From assembly GCA_030144725.1 (NCBI GenBank), contig JASKMD010000031.1, forward strand, positions 8,281,823 to 8,345,822: DNA of 64,000 nucleotides. The letters are read 5' to 3'. Source of the stretch: Haematococcus lacustris (lineage: Eukaryota; Chlorophyta; Chlorophyceae; Chlamydomonadales; Haematococcaceae). This document shows positions 10,262-20,399 of this stretch, piece after piece. Every line of letters begins with the position of its first letter. Within the stretch, counting starts at the first letter, position 1. A program made the position numbers and the translations under genes. Under the pieces are notes generated by a model, which saw only the letters and a list, made by a program, of their open reading frames with translations, was not told the DNA's origin and searched no databases.

Positions 10262-10540
10262 CTGTTGACAGAGATGAAGCTGGAGGGTGGACTGGGATGG
10301 GCTCAGCTGATTGATAACATCATCACAGTGCTCGACAAGCATCTGCCAGATGAAGAGAAGCCTAAGATTGCTGATGCCCTCAACCGCATGGAACAGTGGC
10401 GTGCCAGCAGTGAAGGGTTGGTGCACCTGCAGTCACTGGCTGAGGCATATACATCGGCTCGGAAAAAGTGCGCTAGGTTCACTCCAAAACTCTACGCATG
10501 GATCCTGTTGAAGGAGGTGGAGCCTCTGTTACAAGCGTGA
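10262..10540 (+). CDS. HL-EKPK module, copy 1 (unknown family)
   Basis: A compact open frame that looks like a real last exon. A pyrimidine-rich tract and TTGACAG acceptor (10263-10269) precede it, and a TGA ends it at 10538-10540. The roughly 85 residues are predicted mostly helical: I-I-T-V-L-D-K-H-L-P-D-E-E-K-P-K, then an amphipathic stretch with M-E-Q-W, then L-Q-S-L-A-E-A-Y and a charged C-terminus. It is similar to 25453-25728, sharing I-T-(V/L)-L-x2-H-L-x3-E-K-P-K, M-x-Q-W and a following L-x-x-L. Codon use looks normal for the window. No known family recognised. Confidence 0.5.
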   Translation: MLTEMKLEGGLGWAQLIDNIITVLDKHLPDEEKPKIADALNRMEQWRASSEGLVHLQSLAEAYTSARKKCARFTPKLYAWILLKEVEPLLQA

Positions 10541-10690
10541 TCCCTCATCGTCCCCCCACTGGCAAGTGCATGGCGCCACCACCACCATGACATCGCATTC
10601 ATCACCTTCGCCAACGTCAACGCCATTACCACCTTTGCTAATACCAGCGCCAGCGCTATCATCAACATCGCCACCATCGCCAACGAGGTG

Positions 10691-11080
10691 CAGCTGAGGC
10701 TGCAACACAACCCCGCCAACTGGGATAGGGCCCCAGAGCCTAGGTCAGATGATGCCAGCCACTACCTGCTCAGCTTCATCTCCCAACCCGCACCGGCAGT
10801 GGACTGGAAGGAGCAGACCATGGAGTTTGTCATCCCTGTGGTGTGTGTCCCTCATGATGGACTCCCCAGCCAGCACCAGCTCCCTCCACCCTTACTCATT
10901 AGTAGCACGCAGGACCATCAGCTGGCGGTGGTGTGGCAGCCGCCTGACTGGCCCTGGTCCAGCGTGCAGCAGCACTGGGAGAGGGTGGTGTGGACAGCCC
11001 TCACACAAGGGCACATGGTAGTGGGCTTGAAGGCAGGCGGCAATGCTTGCCATGAAGCAGGTGTCAGCATCAGCCCATGA
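10691..11080 (+). CDS. HQLPPP/WPWSS module, copy 1 (unknown family)
   Basis: An open frame of about 130 codons after a CAG acceptor-like site near 10690. Landmarks are F-V-I-P-V-V-C-V-P-H, then H-Q-L-P-P-P-L-L, then W-P-W-S-S followed by x-x-x-H-W, and a hydrophobic end (M-V-V-G-L-K-A-G-G). The same order occurs at about 17290-17670: V-P-V-I-C-I-P, H-Q-L-P-P-P-F-L, F-P-W-S-S, then L-V-L-G-L-R-A-S-G. The spacing is also kept, so this is a genuine domain. It directly follows the HL-EKPK module, with a degenerate ATC/ACC/GCC-rich tract (10550-10690) between. Function unknown. Confidence 0.5.
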   Translation, partial: QLRLQHNPANWDRAPEPRSDDASHYLLSFISQPAPAVDWKEQTMEFVIPVVCVPHDGLPSQHQLPPPLLISSTQDHQLAVVWQPPDWPWSSVQQHWERVVWTALTQGHMVVGLKAGGNACHEAGVSISP

Positions 11081-11764
11081 TGCCCGTGATCCCGTACTTT
11101 GGATGTTTAGAAAAGTAGGACGCCGCTACTGTTCACCTCATTTTGTCTTGCTTGTCTTAGGTATTTGTAGGTTGCAAGAGGCTGCTTCAATAATACTGCA
11201 TTGCTGTGACGCTGCTGGCCGGCTGGGGTGTTGTATTGAATGATGCATTTTTTAGTAGGCAGATACAATATCATGATAGGACTTGTTCATTATGTATGCG
11301 CGCGATGACTCCATTTCCTCACATCATGACCGTCTTGTATTTCTTCATCATCAAGTTTTGTGGGACGATAAGCTGCGCCAAACGACAATGACAGGCAACG
11401 TGGAGTATGTCCTGCCTTCTGCCGTTGGCTGCTGCTCTAAGCTTGGTGCAGCTGTCATTGTGTGGCAGGGAGCTTGAGCCAGGTCTTGCTGCGGCCCGTA
11501 GCGCAGCAGCTGACGGTTGAGTGGGTGTGGCCAGGGTCCTAGCTGCTCGCAAGGGGGCCCGCCAGCTCCTCTTGCATGGGGCTGGGGTCATGGACTGCAT
11601 GCATGACGTACTTAGGCAGGGAAGTGAGGCATAGCAGAGGGAGGCAGGCAGCGGCTCACCCAGTGCACGGATCTCACTAAGCTGGGGTGCTGCCATGGCC
11701 GCACTCAGACCTCTGCCGCTGAGCCTCGTGGGGTACCATCCCCCTCCTCCCTCCCAGGATGTGT
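11081..11764. other. Spacer without recognisable gene
   Basis: Moderately AT-rich. Short open frames on both strands show no conservation with other parts of the window. Nothing identifiable. Confidence 0.5.
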
Positions 11765-14430
11765 TACCCACCCTCCCTCCCACCCTTACCCGCCTCTAAC
11801 CCCTTCCCCCTTGCCACTCCCTTTCACCCCTCCCCCTCCCCTCTAGTGGGCTATCCCGGCCATGCCAAGGATTGATCCTGGCGCCAGCAAATGACTGCGG
11901 TACAGCACACACATCCTGCTGCTAGCGCAGACACCCCTCAGGCCCCCTATGGGCTCCTGCGCACCATCCGCACACCTGCAGCCTCTACAATGCCATGCAC
12001 CAGCCATCACCTCCCACCCTGCTCTTAAGCTGTGTCAGCTGTCTTCATCTGTGTGAAGCCAGTGCAAGCTTGTGCAAGTCCTGCAATGCGCACTCGACTC
12101 AATGTGTGGAGTGGCCAGCCCCCTCTTCCCTCCCTAGGGCCTCAACTTGAGGCGGACCACTAGCGGGACCACTCAAGATGGTGTTATGGAGCTGTGTGGA
12201 GGCATGTTCCCATGCACATGGCACATGGCATGGGCTGCCTTACCACCTAAACCATTGCCTGACTAATATGCTTCACTGGCAAATAGTGCTACAGTGTGCC
12301 TGGCTGCAGACAACACCCCACCCTGCTGCTCCCGCAGACACCGCTGCTGCTGCCCGTGAAGAAAAGGGAATTCCCTGAGGCATCCTGAGCTCTGCAGCTG
12401 CAGCCAAGACCTCCTGCCCTAGCCAACCTGATATCTAGAGCACAGCTGATCTGCCAGTTGTGCAGCTCTCGCACCAGGCTGATGCTGATAGGGGGGCTCC
12501 ACATTGGCCCTAGGCCATCTAGGGGCACACCCGGGGTTGAATGGCTGCAAACCCAGCCCTACCCTGCTGCTGCCGCTGACAACGCTGCTGCTGCCCGTGT
12601 GGACGAGTGGCACTCCTTGCGGCATCCTGAGCTCAGCATCTGCAGCCAACACCTCCTGGCACACACCTCCTGGCACACACTTCCTGCCACAGCTCCTGCA
12701 ACACCTCCTGCCAAACACCTCCTGGCTGGCTACCCCCCGTACCCATACCCCCTTCACTGTCCCTCACCCACCACACTTGTCCCCCTAACCCATCCTTGTT
12801 GCCCCAAGGTATAATCCTGCCACCACAATGCAAAATGCGTGTTTGTGCAGAGCTTCAGGGGCGCACATAACTGAATGTGTGGTGGCAGGCCTAGTCTCTT
12901 CCATCAATGTGCCCACCTTGCGTTGTGAACTGTCCAGCTTCAGCCCACACACCACAGCAGCTGGTGTCCACTGCCATCCTATTCAGCCCTGCCTGACTGC
13001 AGCTCCACACTGTGCCTGGCTGCAAACTCAGCCCTACCCAGCTGCTGCTGCTGACCTGCTCTCCGTGTGTTTGTTGGCACTGCTTGTGGCATCCTGAGCT
13101 CAACAGTTGAAGTAGAGGCTCTACGTATGTGCGAGTACCTCCGCTCAAATGCGTCAGGGCTGATTCGTCAAATCGGAAAGCTGAGTGGCCTTTGCAGCAT
13201 TGAGAGCAGCCTGCAGGCTCAGCAACATGACACATTGGTGCGCTGCTTGAGGATTGCCCGTTGCTGGTCGGAGCGATTGATGGGCCCAGTGCACGCTGCT
13301 GAAGCGTAAGGGCCAACAAGGAAGCTGGATGAGAGCCAGCTGTAGCGGTAGTCGCTACCCAATGGACGCTGCACGACGTCGCTCCACGCAACTAGAGCTA
13401 TGCAAAGCTAGAGGTGGCGAAGTCGCCCCACGCAACTACCACCACACCTCTAGCAGCCGCAGTTGCCATTATATACGAACAAGGGCTGAAAGGGTAGCAG
13501 GCAGCGGAAGGCGGGATGGTGGGGCAGATGAAATGGTGCGACATGTTCAGCAGTGCCATCGGGTTGTCGCCGCTGCCCTGTGGGCTGGAAGGGGCTGGGC
13601 TGGAAGGGGCTGGGGCCGTGCTATGCTCACTGTGCTACAGCTCGACGCGCCCTGCCAGGGTGCTATCTGGACTATCTTTTGACCCTGATGCGTAGATGCC
13701 GTGCTTGGGTGAGTGTGGCGAGGGCAAGAGCGGGGCATCAGAAAGCTCGGATTAGAACTCGCAAGAGGCCACGGCAACCAGACTAGGTGAACCTTTACAA
13801 CGACGCAGCCCCGCCTGCAGCTCGTTGACGCTGCCAGCGCCTTCTCCTGATTGCGTGGAGCCTTTGGACAGCAGCAAGCAGGAGGGCAGACATATGCACG
13901 CTTAGAGCTGGCTGCCCTACGCTGCTAGCAGCTGATGGATTGCCGGGCGCCAACGTGGCGTGTTCTTTGTTGACACAGGTCGAGCACGCAATGCAAGCCG
14001 TGCAAGCCTTTCAAAAAAGCAATTTTCAGCCAGCCGCGCCGGGAAGGTTCCAGGCCTGCCGTTGCTGTCGTTGTGTTCGTTTGGGTGACGTGTGACATTT
14101 GACGGGGTGGCGCGTGGCAAGCAAGGTGACAGGCTAGGTGACAGGGTAATTGTGTGACCAAGACTCCATAAATGGGTCCTCCCTTCACAATATGCCAGAC
14201 CTTTCCTCAGAAAATACAGTCAAAATCTGTCAGGCCCTGAATAGAACATCCAGCTCAGGGAAGCTACGGGACTACAATTGGTGCGGCTCCGCAGACGACT
14301 TTGGCGATAGGCGCGCGACATTGACGACGGGCGCGTGACGACTGCTTGATCGCGCGACGATTGCACGACGACCATCGCCGGGGCAGTGCTAATCGTCAGG
14401 CGAGTTTATAATAATCCTTATGTTTCGTTA
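11765..14430 (+). repeat. Dispersed long repeat, copy B
   Basis: Direct copy of 1-2830. It lacks the nuclease-remnant segment: the sequence passes from ccattgcctgac straight to taatatgcttcactgg near 12262, where copy A has about 770 extra bases. It has a private insertion of about 160 bases near 12430-12590. Its right part (13990-14400: ggtgacagg motifs, the cctcccttcacaatatgcc stretch, then gcgcgacgattgcacgacg) is matched by the inverted copy C (20780-21200). Confidence 0.8.
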
Positions 14431-14431
14431 T

Positions 14432-14598
14432 GGGTCGTTTTAGGCGGTTTAAAAAGGCGAGGTCGAGGCCCTGGCGCGGGGCAGCTCGAGACCGAAGCTA
14501 GCGGACACGGAGCGTAGCGACGTGGCCGCTGGCTGAGGTCGAGAGCTGTCCCGCGCCAGGGCAGAGACCGAGCTTTTTTCAACTGCCTAAAACGGCCC
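14432..14598. mobile_element. Foldback (hairpin) element, about 167 bp
   Basis: Two arms of about 72 bases are imperfect reverse complements. The left arm begins gggtcgttttaggc; the right arm ends gcctaaaacggccc. Further in, gccctggcgcggg (14468-14480) pairs with cccgcgccagggc (about 14550-14562), and agcgg pairs with ccgct near the loop. The DNA could form a long cruciform, or its RNA a long hairpin. No protein is encoded. It sits at the junction between the GC-rich body of repeat copy B and its AT-rich tail, so it may be an independent foldback MITE or part of the repeat. Confidence 0.8.
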
Positions 14599-14817
14599 AG
14601 GCGACTCCATTATCTAGTGTAATTGAGTTTTACGTAGGCGAAGCTCTATTGGCGCGGCGAAGCCGCGCAATGTGATGCTTCTTGTCACCTGCGATGGTGT
14701 TGGCCGGCTGTTACGTGTTCGTTGGCAACCACTTTTGTTAATACACCAGGTCGCTGCAGTTAACGATTCTTAAAACGAGGTCTATTAACGATTACAATTG
14801 AGTAAAACTCAATTACC

Positions 14818-15145
14818 TAAGAATAAATATGTAATGACTTTAGTAGTACATTTGCTACTTCTCCAACCTTGGTTGTCCTTTCACTTACTGTAACGACTCG
14901 TCTTTCATTCTATTCCAGAACCAGAAATGGTTTGTTTAGTCTTTGTCGTCATTTCAATTAATAACTTATACATTTTAGTCTTTGTGTTGTTCCTTTTTAC
15001 TTACTTGCCCTAGTGCTTGTTCATGTTTCATGAATGTGAAGCGTGCTCAAAGCGTCGACATGCGATAAAAATGCGATATTATTCTATACAATTGTGCTAA
15101 TTTTATAAGTATACTATAGTAAACTGAATAACTACTTACTTTTTT
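14818..15145 (+). repeat. AT-rich tail repeat, unit 1
   Basis: Aligns with 15282-15585 at about 465-base spacing. Shared blocks include gatgactttagta, tttgctacttctcc, accttggttgtcct, tctttcattct, atggtttgttt, gaagcgtgctc and catactatagtaaa. The same blocks return inverted at 20555-20690, so this is the 3' tail of the long repeat family, here tandemly duplicated. Confidence 0.8.
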
Positions 15146-15281
15146 CTTCGCCCGGGGAGTGCCAGTCGCCCGGGGAGTGCCAGTCGCCAGGCGAGTTTCT
15201 TATAATACCTATGTTTCTGACTATATTCTTACTTAATTTGCTAAAATATGTCATGTGTGGTAGATTATCTAATAAAAAACA

Positions 15282-15585
15282 TGTGATGACTTTAGTAATG
15301 CATTTGCTACTTCTCCCACCTTGGTTGTCCTGTAACGACTAGTCTTTCATTCTGTTCCAGTACCAAAAATGGTTTGTTTGGTCTTGTCGTCATTTCAAAT
15401 CAATTGATTATAATTTATGGTTCTTGTGTTGTTCTTTATACTTACTTGCTCCAGTGCTTTTTGTGTTTCATGTTATGTGAAGCGTGCTCGAAGCGTTAAA
15501 TCGCGATAGAAATGCGATGCTATCCTATATAGTTATGCCATATTTAATCATACTATAGTAAATGTGATTAATTACTATTTCTTAT
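15282..15585 (+). repeat. AT-rich tail repeat, unit 2
   Basis: Second direct copy. It lacks a few bases around the cctgtaacgactag block and carries its own substitutions, so the duplication is not recent. Confidence 0.8.
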
Positions 15586-16135
15586 CTGCGTGCAATAGTA
15601 AACTAGCTACAACATTAGCTATTATAAGTAGTGCGTCGACATCAGAGATTTGTACCGCGACATAGCGACGTATTGCACGCTACATTCGCTTCGGCATAAG
15701 CGAAACGTGCTTCACTACCGGGTTGTAGTCATTTCCTTCGGTTCGAGAACGGTTCATGTCGAGAATGCCAAAACTCCAAGTACACATTAGTAGAGTACTT
15801 CACATTAAGAAAAAAGCATGGACTCCATGTAGTCTTGTGATGCAATGTAATGCAATATCAACTGCCAACTTCTTGTGTCATGTCAGTTTCGTCTCTCTGT
15901 TCCATGTCCACAGGAATTGAAACTCCATGGCGAGGTCAGAAAGCACTGTTGGAAGCCTCTCTCCATGGACATCTCAGGTAAGGACAGCATTCACGGCACT
16001 GACCACGGGTATTGGCAACAAGAAGCATTGCCCTTCAGTCAGCACCCATACTTTGCTTCATAGACTGTGATGAGGTAGACTCACACACTAACGACATGTG
16101 GCTTGTTGTGCCGCTTGCTGTAGGGCCTTGCGCGA
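15586..16135. other. Transition from AT-rich tail to module region, no gene recognised
   Basis: A short inverted motif is seen (cgcttcggcataagcgaaacg near 15687-15707). Otherwise only short, unsupported open frames. Confidence 0.4.
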
Positions 16136-16651
16136 GTGGTGGGGCAAAGCAACAACGAGCCTGCCAAAGAGCGCTCAACATTGGTTACTCCTGAGAAGCA
16201 ACCATTAGGTCCAGCCACTGCCATCCCTGACCATGCCATACAGCCCCCTCTTCCCTCCCTAGCGCCTCCACTTGAGTCGGACCGCAGCTCCTACTTGAGT
16301 CGAACCCAGCCATACAGCCCAGCCTCAACACACGCACCCCTTGAGGAGCTCACGCCCCGCAACCTCTACAGCAACTTCCCTTCACCGGCAGGGCCAGCAG
16401 CGCCAGCAGTGCCACCACCTCCCAACCCGACCAGCCAGCCACACCCAGCTGTAGCCGCAGTGACCCAAGGTATGCCTCTGCAACCACCCTCCTTGCATCA
16501 GCTGGCTGTCAATGGAGGTCTGGCGGGTGGAAGTGTCGGGACTAGGCCTGGCATGGCTGTGGCTGGGCAGCACGGCAAAGGCGGAAGCCAGCCAACATTT
16601 GCATGCATGCATTGGCCATTGGGCAGCATATTGTTGTTGGGTGGCGCCTGA
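16136..16651 (+). CDS. Pro-rich module, copy 2
   Basis: 171-codon open frame matching 3849-4304 over V-P-P-P-P-(N/K)-P-T-S-Q-x-H, V-T-Q-G-M-P-L-Q-P and L-H-Q-L-A. Nucleotide similarity continues through ggaggtctggcgggtgga (about 16513-16530). As in copy 1, a GGTATGCC follows the V-T codons, perhaps a donor. It starts the second module set, which here runs Pro-rich, WPWSS, LAQA, LTGR. Confidence 0.35.
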   Translation: MVGQSNNEPAKERSTLVTPEKQPLGPATAIPDHAIQPPLPSLAPPLESDRSSYLSRTQPYSPASTHAPLEELTPRNLYSNFPSPAGPAAPAVPPPPNPTSQPHPAVAAVTQGMPLQPPSLHQLAVNGGLAGGSVGTRPGMAVAGQHGKGGSQPTFACMHWPLGSILLLGGA

Positions 16652-17046
16652 TGTGCTCTGCCCCTGGCGCACCAGGGACAAAGTGTGTGGTGACACAGTG
16701 CTGATCAGGACGCCATGCTGCACAGCTCATGGTCCTGGGACTTGCTTGCAGGTGTGCAGGGTCGAGATGAACAGGGATTGAGATCAGGCTGCACCCACCT
16801 TGAGCACGCTGATGGGGCAGGGCCATCCCAGCCTGCTGCGGGCTCGGGAGTTGCTGCTGCTGCTGAGGCTAGGCCCGGGCCATCTCAGCCCGCTGCTGCA
16901 CCACCCCCACAGGCAAGGGCTAGGGTGGCACTCTGATAGTTGCTGGCCTGAGCATGCGCATGCATGCGGTGGATGTGGTGCAAGGTTGCAGTGTAGGTGC
17001 CACAGGGTCACTGCCTGATGTATGAATCCGTGCAGCAAGAGGAGGA

Positions 17047-18012
17047 GTGTGGGGGCAGAACGAGTGGATGCTGACATGGCCCCTTTGCCTCTTGTGTGCG
17101 CAGCCGACAAGACCTGGGCCAGCTGCTACGCTGCATGGAATCAGTGGAGCAATGCATGCCCAGCTGCCATCCCTTGCTGGACACCCAGCTCCCTTCATGC
17201 AAGCCAACACAACTCCCATGCCCACCCACCCCCCTGTGGTGGATGCTCCTGAGCTGCAGCCTGGAACCATCGCTCGCTCTTTGCATATGGCATGGATGCT
17301 GCAGATGGAGCTTGTGGGTTGTCGCCGCTCACTGACAGCAACCAAAAGGCCCATACATCCGAATGCCAGCCAGCGCTTCCTCGACCTCATGGCCACAGCT
17401 GGATCTGGTGTGATCCTTGACAGCAGAAGGGACAAGGACATGGTACCAGTCATTTGCATTCCGAGTCACAGCCAGTCTAGCTTACATCAGCTCCCGCCAC
17501 CTTTCCTGGCGCGCTTCCAGGGCATCAACGATTGGAAGATGCTTTGGAAGGCTCCGAGCTTTCCATGGTCCAGCCTGCTACATCAGTGGGTAATGGTGGA
17601 TTGGTATGCCAATGAGCTTGGTAGATTTCTGGTTTTGGGGCTGCGGGCATCAGGGAGCACTGACCCTGCAGCCCATGGAACCTCCAGCCTGCACACCCCA
17701 CAGGCGCTGTCAGCCTCACCCCGCCCACCTCCTTACACCCCCCACCAGCAGGGTCAGGGTGCCCAGCTTGCCGCCACTGCCAGGCAGATGCCAGTGACTG
17801 CCTGTGAAGCCACCACCCCTCCTGTCGCGACGCCTGCCCCACCCTCTGGCCCTGGGCCTAAGGAAGGCCGACAAGACTGCTCAGGTGAGGGGCTGGGGGT
17901 CATAGCCAGGGGACATATTGCATCAACCTATCAGAGCCAGTTTAGAGCCAGTCTAGAGCCAAGGCCCAGCGACTGCCTAGCAACACATCCATGTACTGCA
18001 CACTGGACATGA
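17047..18012 (+). CDS. HQLPPP/WPWSS module, copy 2, in a longer open frame
   Basis: The conserved part is about 17290-17690: a helical N-terminal piece (L-G-C-R-R-S-L-T-A-T-K-like), then V-P-V-I-C-I-P, H-Q-L-P-P-P-F-L, F-P-W-S-S-L-L-H-Q-W and L-V-L-G-L-R-A-S-G. The preceding 80 codons include several CAG acceptor-like sites and are probably partly intronic. The trailing Pro-rich part (17700-17880) reaches a CAGGTGAGG donor at 17880-17888. Relative to copy 1 at 10691-11080, the order of landmarks and their spacing are conserved but most other residues differ. Confidence 0.45.
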   Translation: MWGQNEWMLTWPLCLLCAQPTRPGPAATLHGISGAMHAQLPSLAGHPAPFMQANTTPMPTHPPVVDAPELQPGTIARSLHMAWMLQMELVGCRRSLTATKRPIHPNASQRFLDLMATAGSGVILDSRRDKDMVPVICIPSHSQSSLHQLPPPFLARFQGINDWKMLWKAPSFPWSSLLHQWVMVDWYANELGRFLVLGLRASGSTDPAAHGTSSLHTPQALSASPRPPPYTPHQQGQGAQLAATARQMPVTACEATTPPVATPAPPSGPGPKEGRQDCSGEGLGVIARGHIASTYQSQFRASLEPRPSDCLATHPCTAHWT

Positions 18013-18117
18013 GCCTTGGCCAACACTTGCACGTCATCTTCATGTCTCCGCCTGGCATCTCTTGGCATGACTCGTGGACTTGCTTTGTGACCATGTGGCT
18101 CTCCACAGCTTTCCTCA

Positions 18118-18400
18118 GCCTGACCCTCCATGTCACCCTCTTGCTGCCGTGTGGTGTCAATGTCGTCCCACTGCTCCCGCGCCCAGTGCTTGCATCAGCT
18201 CTCACCCCTGAATTTAGATGTGCCCAACAGCAGTGCAACCGCCACATGACCCACCAGCACCTGCAGTGGCTGGCTGACCCCGCAGCTGCCCCTCTCCCCT
18301 GCCTGCAGCTGCAGACCAGGGCACTGAGGCAATGCAGCTGCTACCTAGAGCTGTTGTGCCGGCACCTGCACCCCCACCTGAGCTGCCTGGCGCAAGCGGT
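18118..18400 (+). CDS. Cys-rich LAQA module, copy 2
   Basis: Open through the whole length, unlike the copy at 9660-9932. It reads L-T-L-H-V-T-L-L-L-P-C-G, P-L-L-P-R, H-L-Q-W-L-A-D-P-A-A-A-P-L-P-C, R-Q-C-S-C-Y-L-E-L-L-C-R-H-L-H, and ends L-S-C-L-A-Q-A at GTGAGTCAC (18400-18408). The five to six Cys in its second half could bind metal or form disulfides; that is speculation. Nucleotide identity to the other copy is high over about 280 bases including the first part of the following intron, so the duplication moved exon plus intron. Confidence 0.45.
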
Positions 18401-18669
18401 GAGTCACTGACCACCCAGCACAATGCACACCTGCTGCCAGAGGCTAGCTACTAGCTCATAGCACTCTTTGCAGCAGTGTGCCACTGGCAGTGTGTGTGCT
18501 CGCAAGCAGCAGGCAGGGATGGCTGGCTGGCTGCCACCTCCGTTAGCCCTGCTGGCCTGCTCCTGACACGCACCTGCTGTGTGACATGCTCTGCCCCTGC
18601 AGCCCCTGGCCAGGGCCGTGAGGCCACACAGCTGGTGCAAGAGGCTGAGATGCTGCCTTCACCCCTGCC

Positions 18670-18762
18670 TAAGCTGCCCATCCTTTCACTGCTCTCCCTT
18701 CCCTGCTCTCCCTTCCCTGCTCTTCCCTTCCCTGCTCTCCCTTCCCTGCTCTCCGCTTCAAT
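18670..18762 (+). repeat. Pyrimidine-rich 13-bp minisatellite
   Basis: About six units of ctctcccttccctg with small changes. It lies between the LAQA and LTGR modules, probably in an intron polypyrimidine context. Confidence 0.85.
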
Positions 18763-18777
18763 GTCCTGCTGCACCCC

Positions 18778-19365
18778 TTGATTCACTTCCCATTGCATGC
18801 AGTCCAAGCCCCTGCCGTCATGCAAGCGCAGCTGGCGTGCCCCTCAGGAACTGCGCCAGGGACACAGACAAGGGCGGCTGACACCAATGCTGCTGCACCT
18901 GTGGTGGCAACTGGGCCTGGGGCCGAGCAGTCCACAGCTGCTGCTGAGTGGAAGGACGTTGGTGAAAGCACGATCAAAAAATGGCTCTGCAACCTGCCCA
19001 ACAAGCTGAAGTGGCAGCTTGGGCTCCACCACGCCCCGGTGGGCTCACACGCCACAGTCCTTGTGGAACTGTTGGTCGATGAGCCTGGGCCACCCCACGC
19101 TTCTGGCTTGGAGAAGGCCCCTCACCTAAACTGTGTTGCTTCGCATGATGCAAGCAACAACTGGACGCTATGTGCCAAGACGAGCACAACAGTCACTGCC
19201 TGGGTGAGAAGGATGGGTATGCAGCTCACCGGCAGGTACAAGGTGGCAAAGGCATGGTCAGATCAGGCTGGGGCTCGCCTGGTGCTGGAAGTGCGGCCTC
19301 TACCTCCGGCTGCAAGGAACGGTGGACACGCCACCCCAGGTCAGTCCCTGCTGCAGCTGCCCTGA
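18778..19365 (+). CDS. LTGR module, copy 3 (unknown family)
   Basis: 195-codon open frame. The conserved part starts near W-K-D-V-G-E-S and contains the landmarks W-V-R-R-M-G-M-Q-L-T-G-R-Y-K, L-V-L-E-V-R-P-L-P and the terminal A-T-P-G-Q at the donor-like CAGGTCAG (19337-19344). Compared with copies 1 and 2, the segment before W-V has the same alternating hydrophobic pattern (V-L-V-E-L-L-V-D-E). The gene would continue into the assembly gap at 19392. Confidence 0.5.
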   Translation: MIHFPLHAVQAPAVMQAQLACPSGTAPGTQTRAADTNAAAPVVATGPGAEQSTAAAEWKDVGESTIKKWLCNLPNKLKWQLGLHHAPVGSHATVLVELLVDEPGPPHASGLEKAPHLNCVASHDASNNWTLCAKTSTTVTAWVRRMGMQLTGRYKVAKAWSDQAGARLVLEVRPLPPAARNGGHATPGQSLLQLP

Positions 19366-19391
19366 GAGGGGGTTGGGGGCCCTCTCAGCTG

Positions 19392-19891
19392 NNNNNNNNN
19401 NNNNNNNNNNNNNNNNNNNNNNNNNNNNNNNNNNNNNNNNNNNNNNNNNNNNNNNNNNNNNNNNNNNNNNNNNNNNNNNNNNNNNNNNNNNNNNNNNNNN
19501 NNNNNNNNNNNNNNNNNNNNNNNNNNNNNNNNNNNNNNNNNNNNNNNNNNNNNNNNNNNNNNNNNNNNNNNNNNNNNNNNNNNNNNNNNNNNNNNNNNNN
19601 NNNNNNNNNNNNNNNNNNNNNNNNNNNNNNNNNNNNNNNNNNNNNNNNNNNNNNNNNNNNNNNNNNNNNNNNNNNNNNNNNNNNNNNNNNNNNNNNNNNN
19701 NNNNNNNNNNNNNNNNNNNNNNNNNNNNNNNNNNNNNNNNNNNNNNNNNNNNNNNNNNNNNNNNNNNNNNNNNNNNNNNNNNNNNNNNNNNNNNNNNNNN
19801 NNNNNNNNNNNNNNNNNNNNNNNNNNNNNNNNNNNNNNNNNNNNNNNNNNNNNNNNNNNNNNNNNNNNNNNNNNNNNNNNNNNNNNNNNNN
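19392..19891. other. Assembly gap (500 N)
   Basis: Exactly 500 consecutive N, the usual placeholder for a gap of unknown size. It falls directly after LTGR copy 3 and before a CTG/CCC-rich low-complexity stretch (19892-19996), so the missing sequence is probably repetitive. Confidence 1.
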
Positions 19892-20067
19892 GCCCCTGCT
19901 GCTGCTGCTGCTGCTGCCCCTATTAGTGCTGCCCCTGCAGCTGCTGCCCCTGCTGTTGCTGCCCCTGCTGCTCGCCTGGCTGCTTTTCGGGGCTAGACAC
20001 CTGCCATCAGGTGCATTGGGGTTGTGAGGATCCCCTGCGCTGAAGCAGAGGCTGTTTGCTGTTTTGA

Positions 20068-20173
20068 GGCAGTGCGCAAAGTGCACGCATTGGCAGTGCG
20101 CAAAGTGCACGCATAGGCAGTGCGCAAAGTGCACGTATAGGCAGTGCGCATAGGCAGTGCGCAAAGTGCACGC
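20068..20173. repeat. Tandem repeat, about 24-bp unit
   Basis: Four full units and one truncated unit of ggcagtgcgcaaagtgcacg plus cata. The core gtgcgcaaagtgcac is nearly palindromic at its ends (gtgc...gcac). Confidence 0.85.
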
Positions 20174-20399
20174 CACCCACGCCACGGCCAAGCGCCGCAT
20201 CCGTGAGGCGCAGCCCAGTCCCTGGACTGCGGCTGTCAGTTCAAATTGATGAACCAACCTGCGCTATGTTCATTTCATTCAAATTGATGGGCCAACCTGC
20301 GTGATGTTATATTTCATTCCGCGCACTGGCGCCACCACGTGCCGAGCCATGATCGCAGCTCAAACGTAATTATTCGTCTCAAAAAGTCGCCAATCGAAA

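Noticed and set aside
19170..20257. Long open frames across the gap on both strands
   Set aside because: They are open only because N codons are not stops; the coding content beside the gap is low-complexity.
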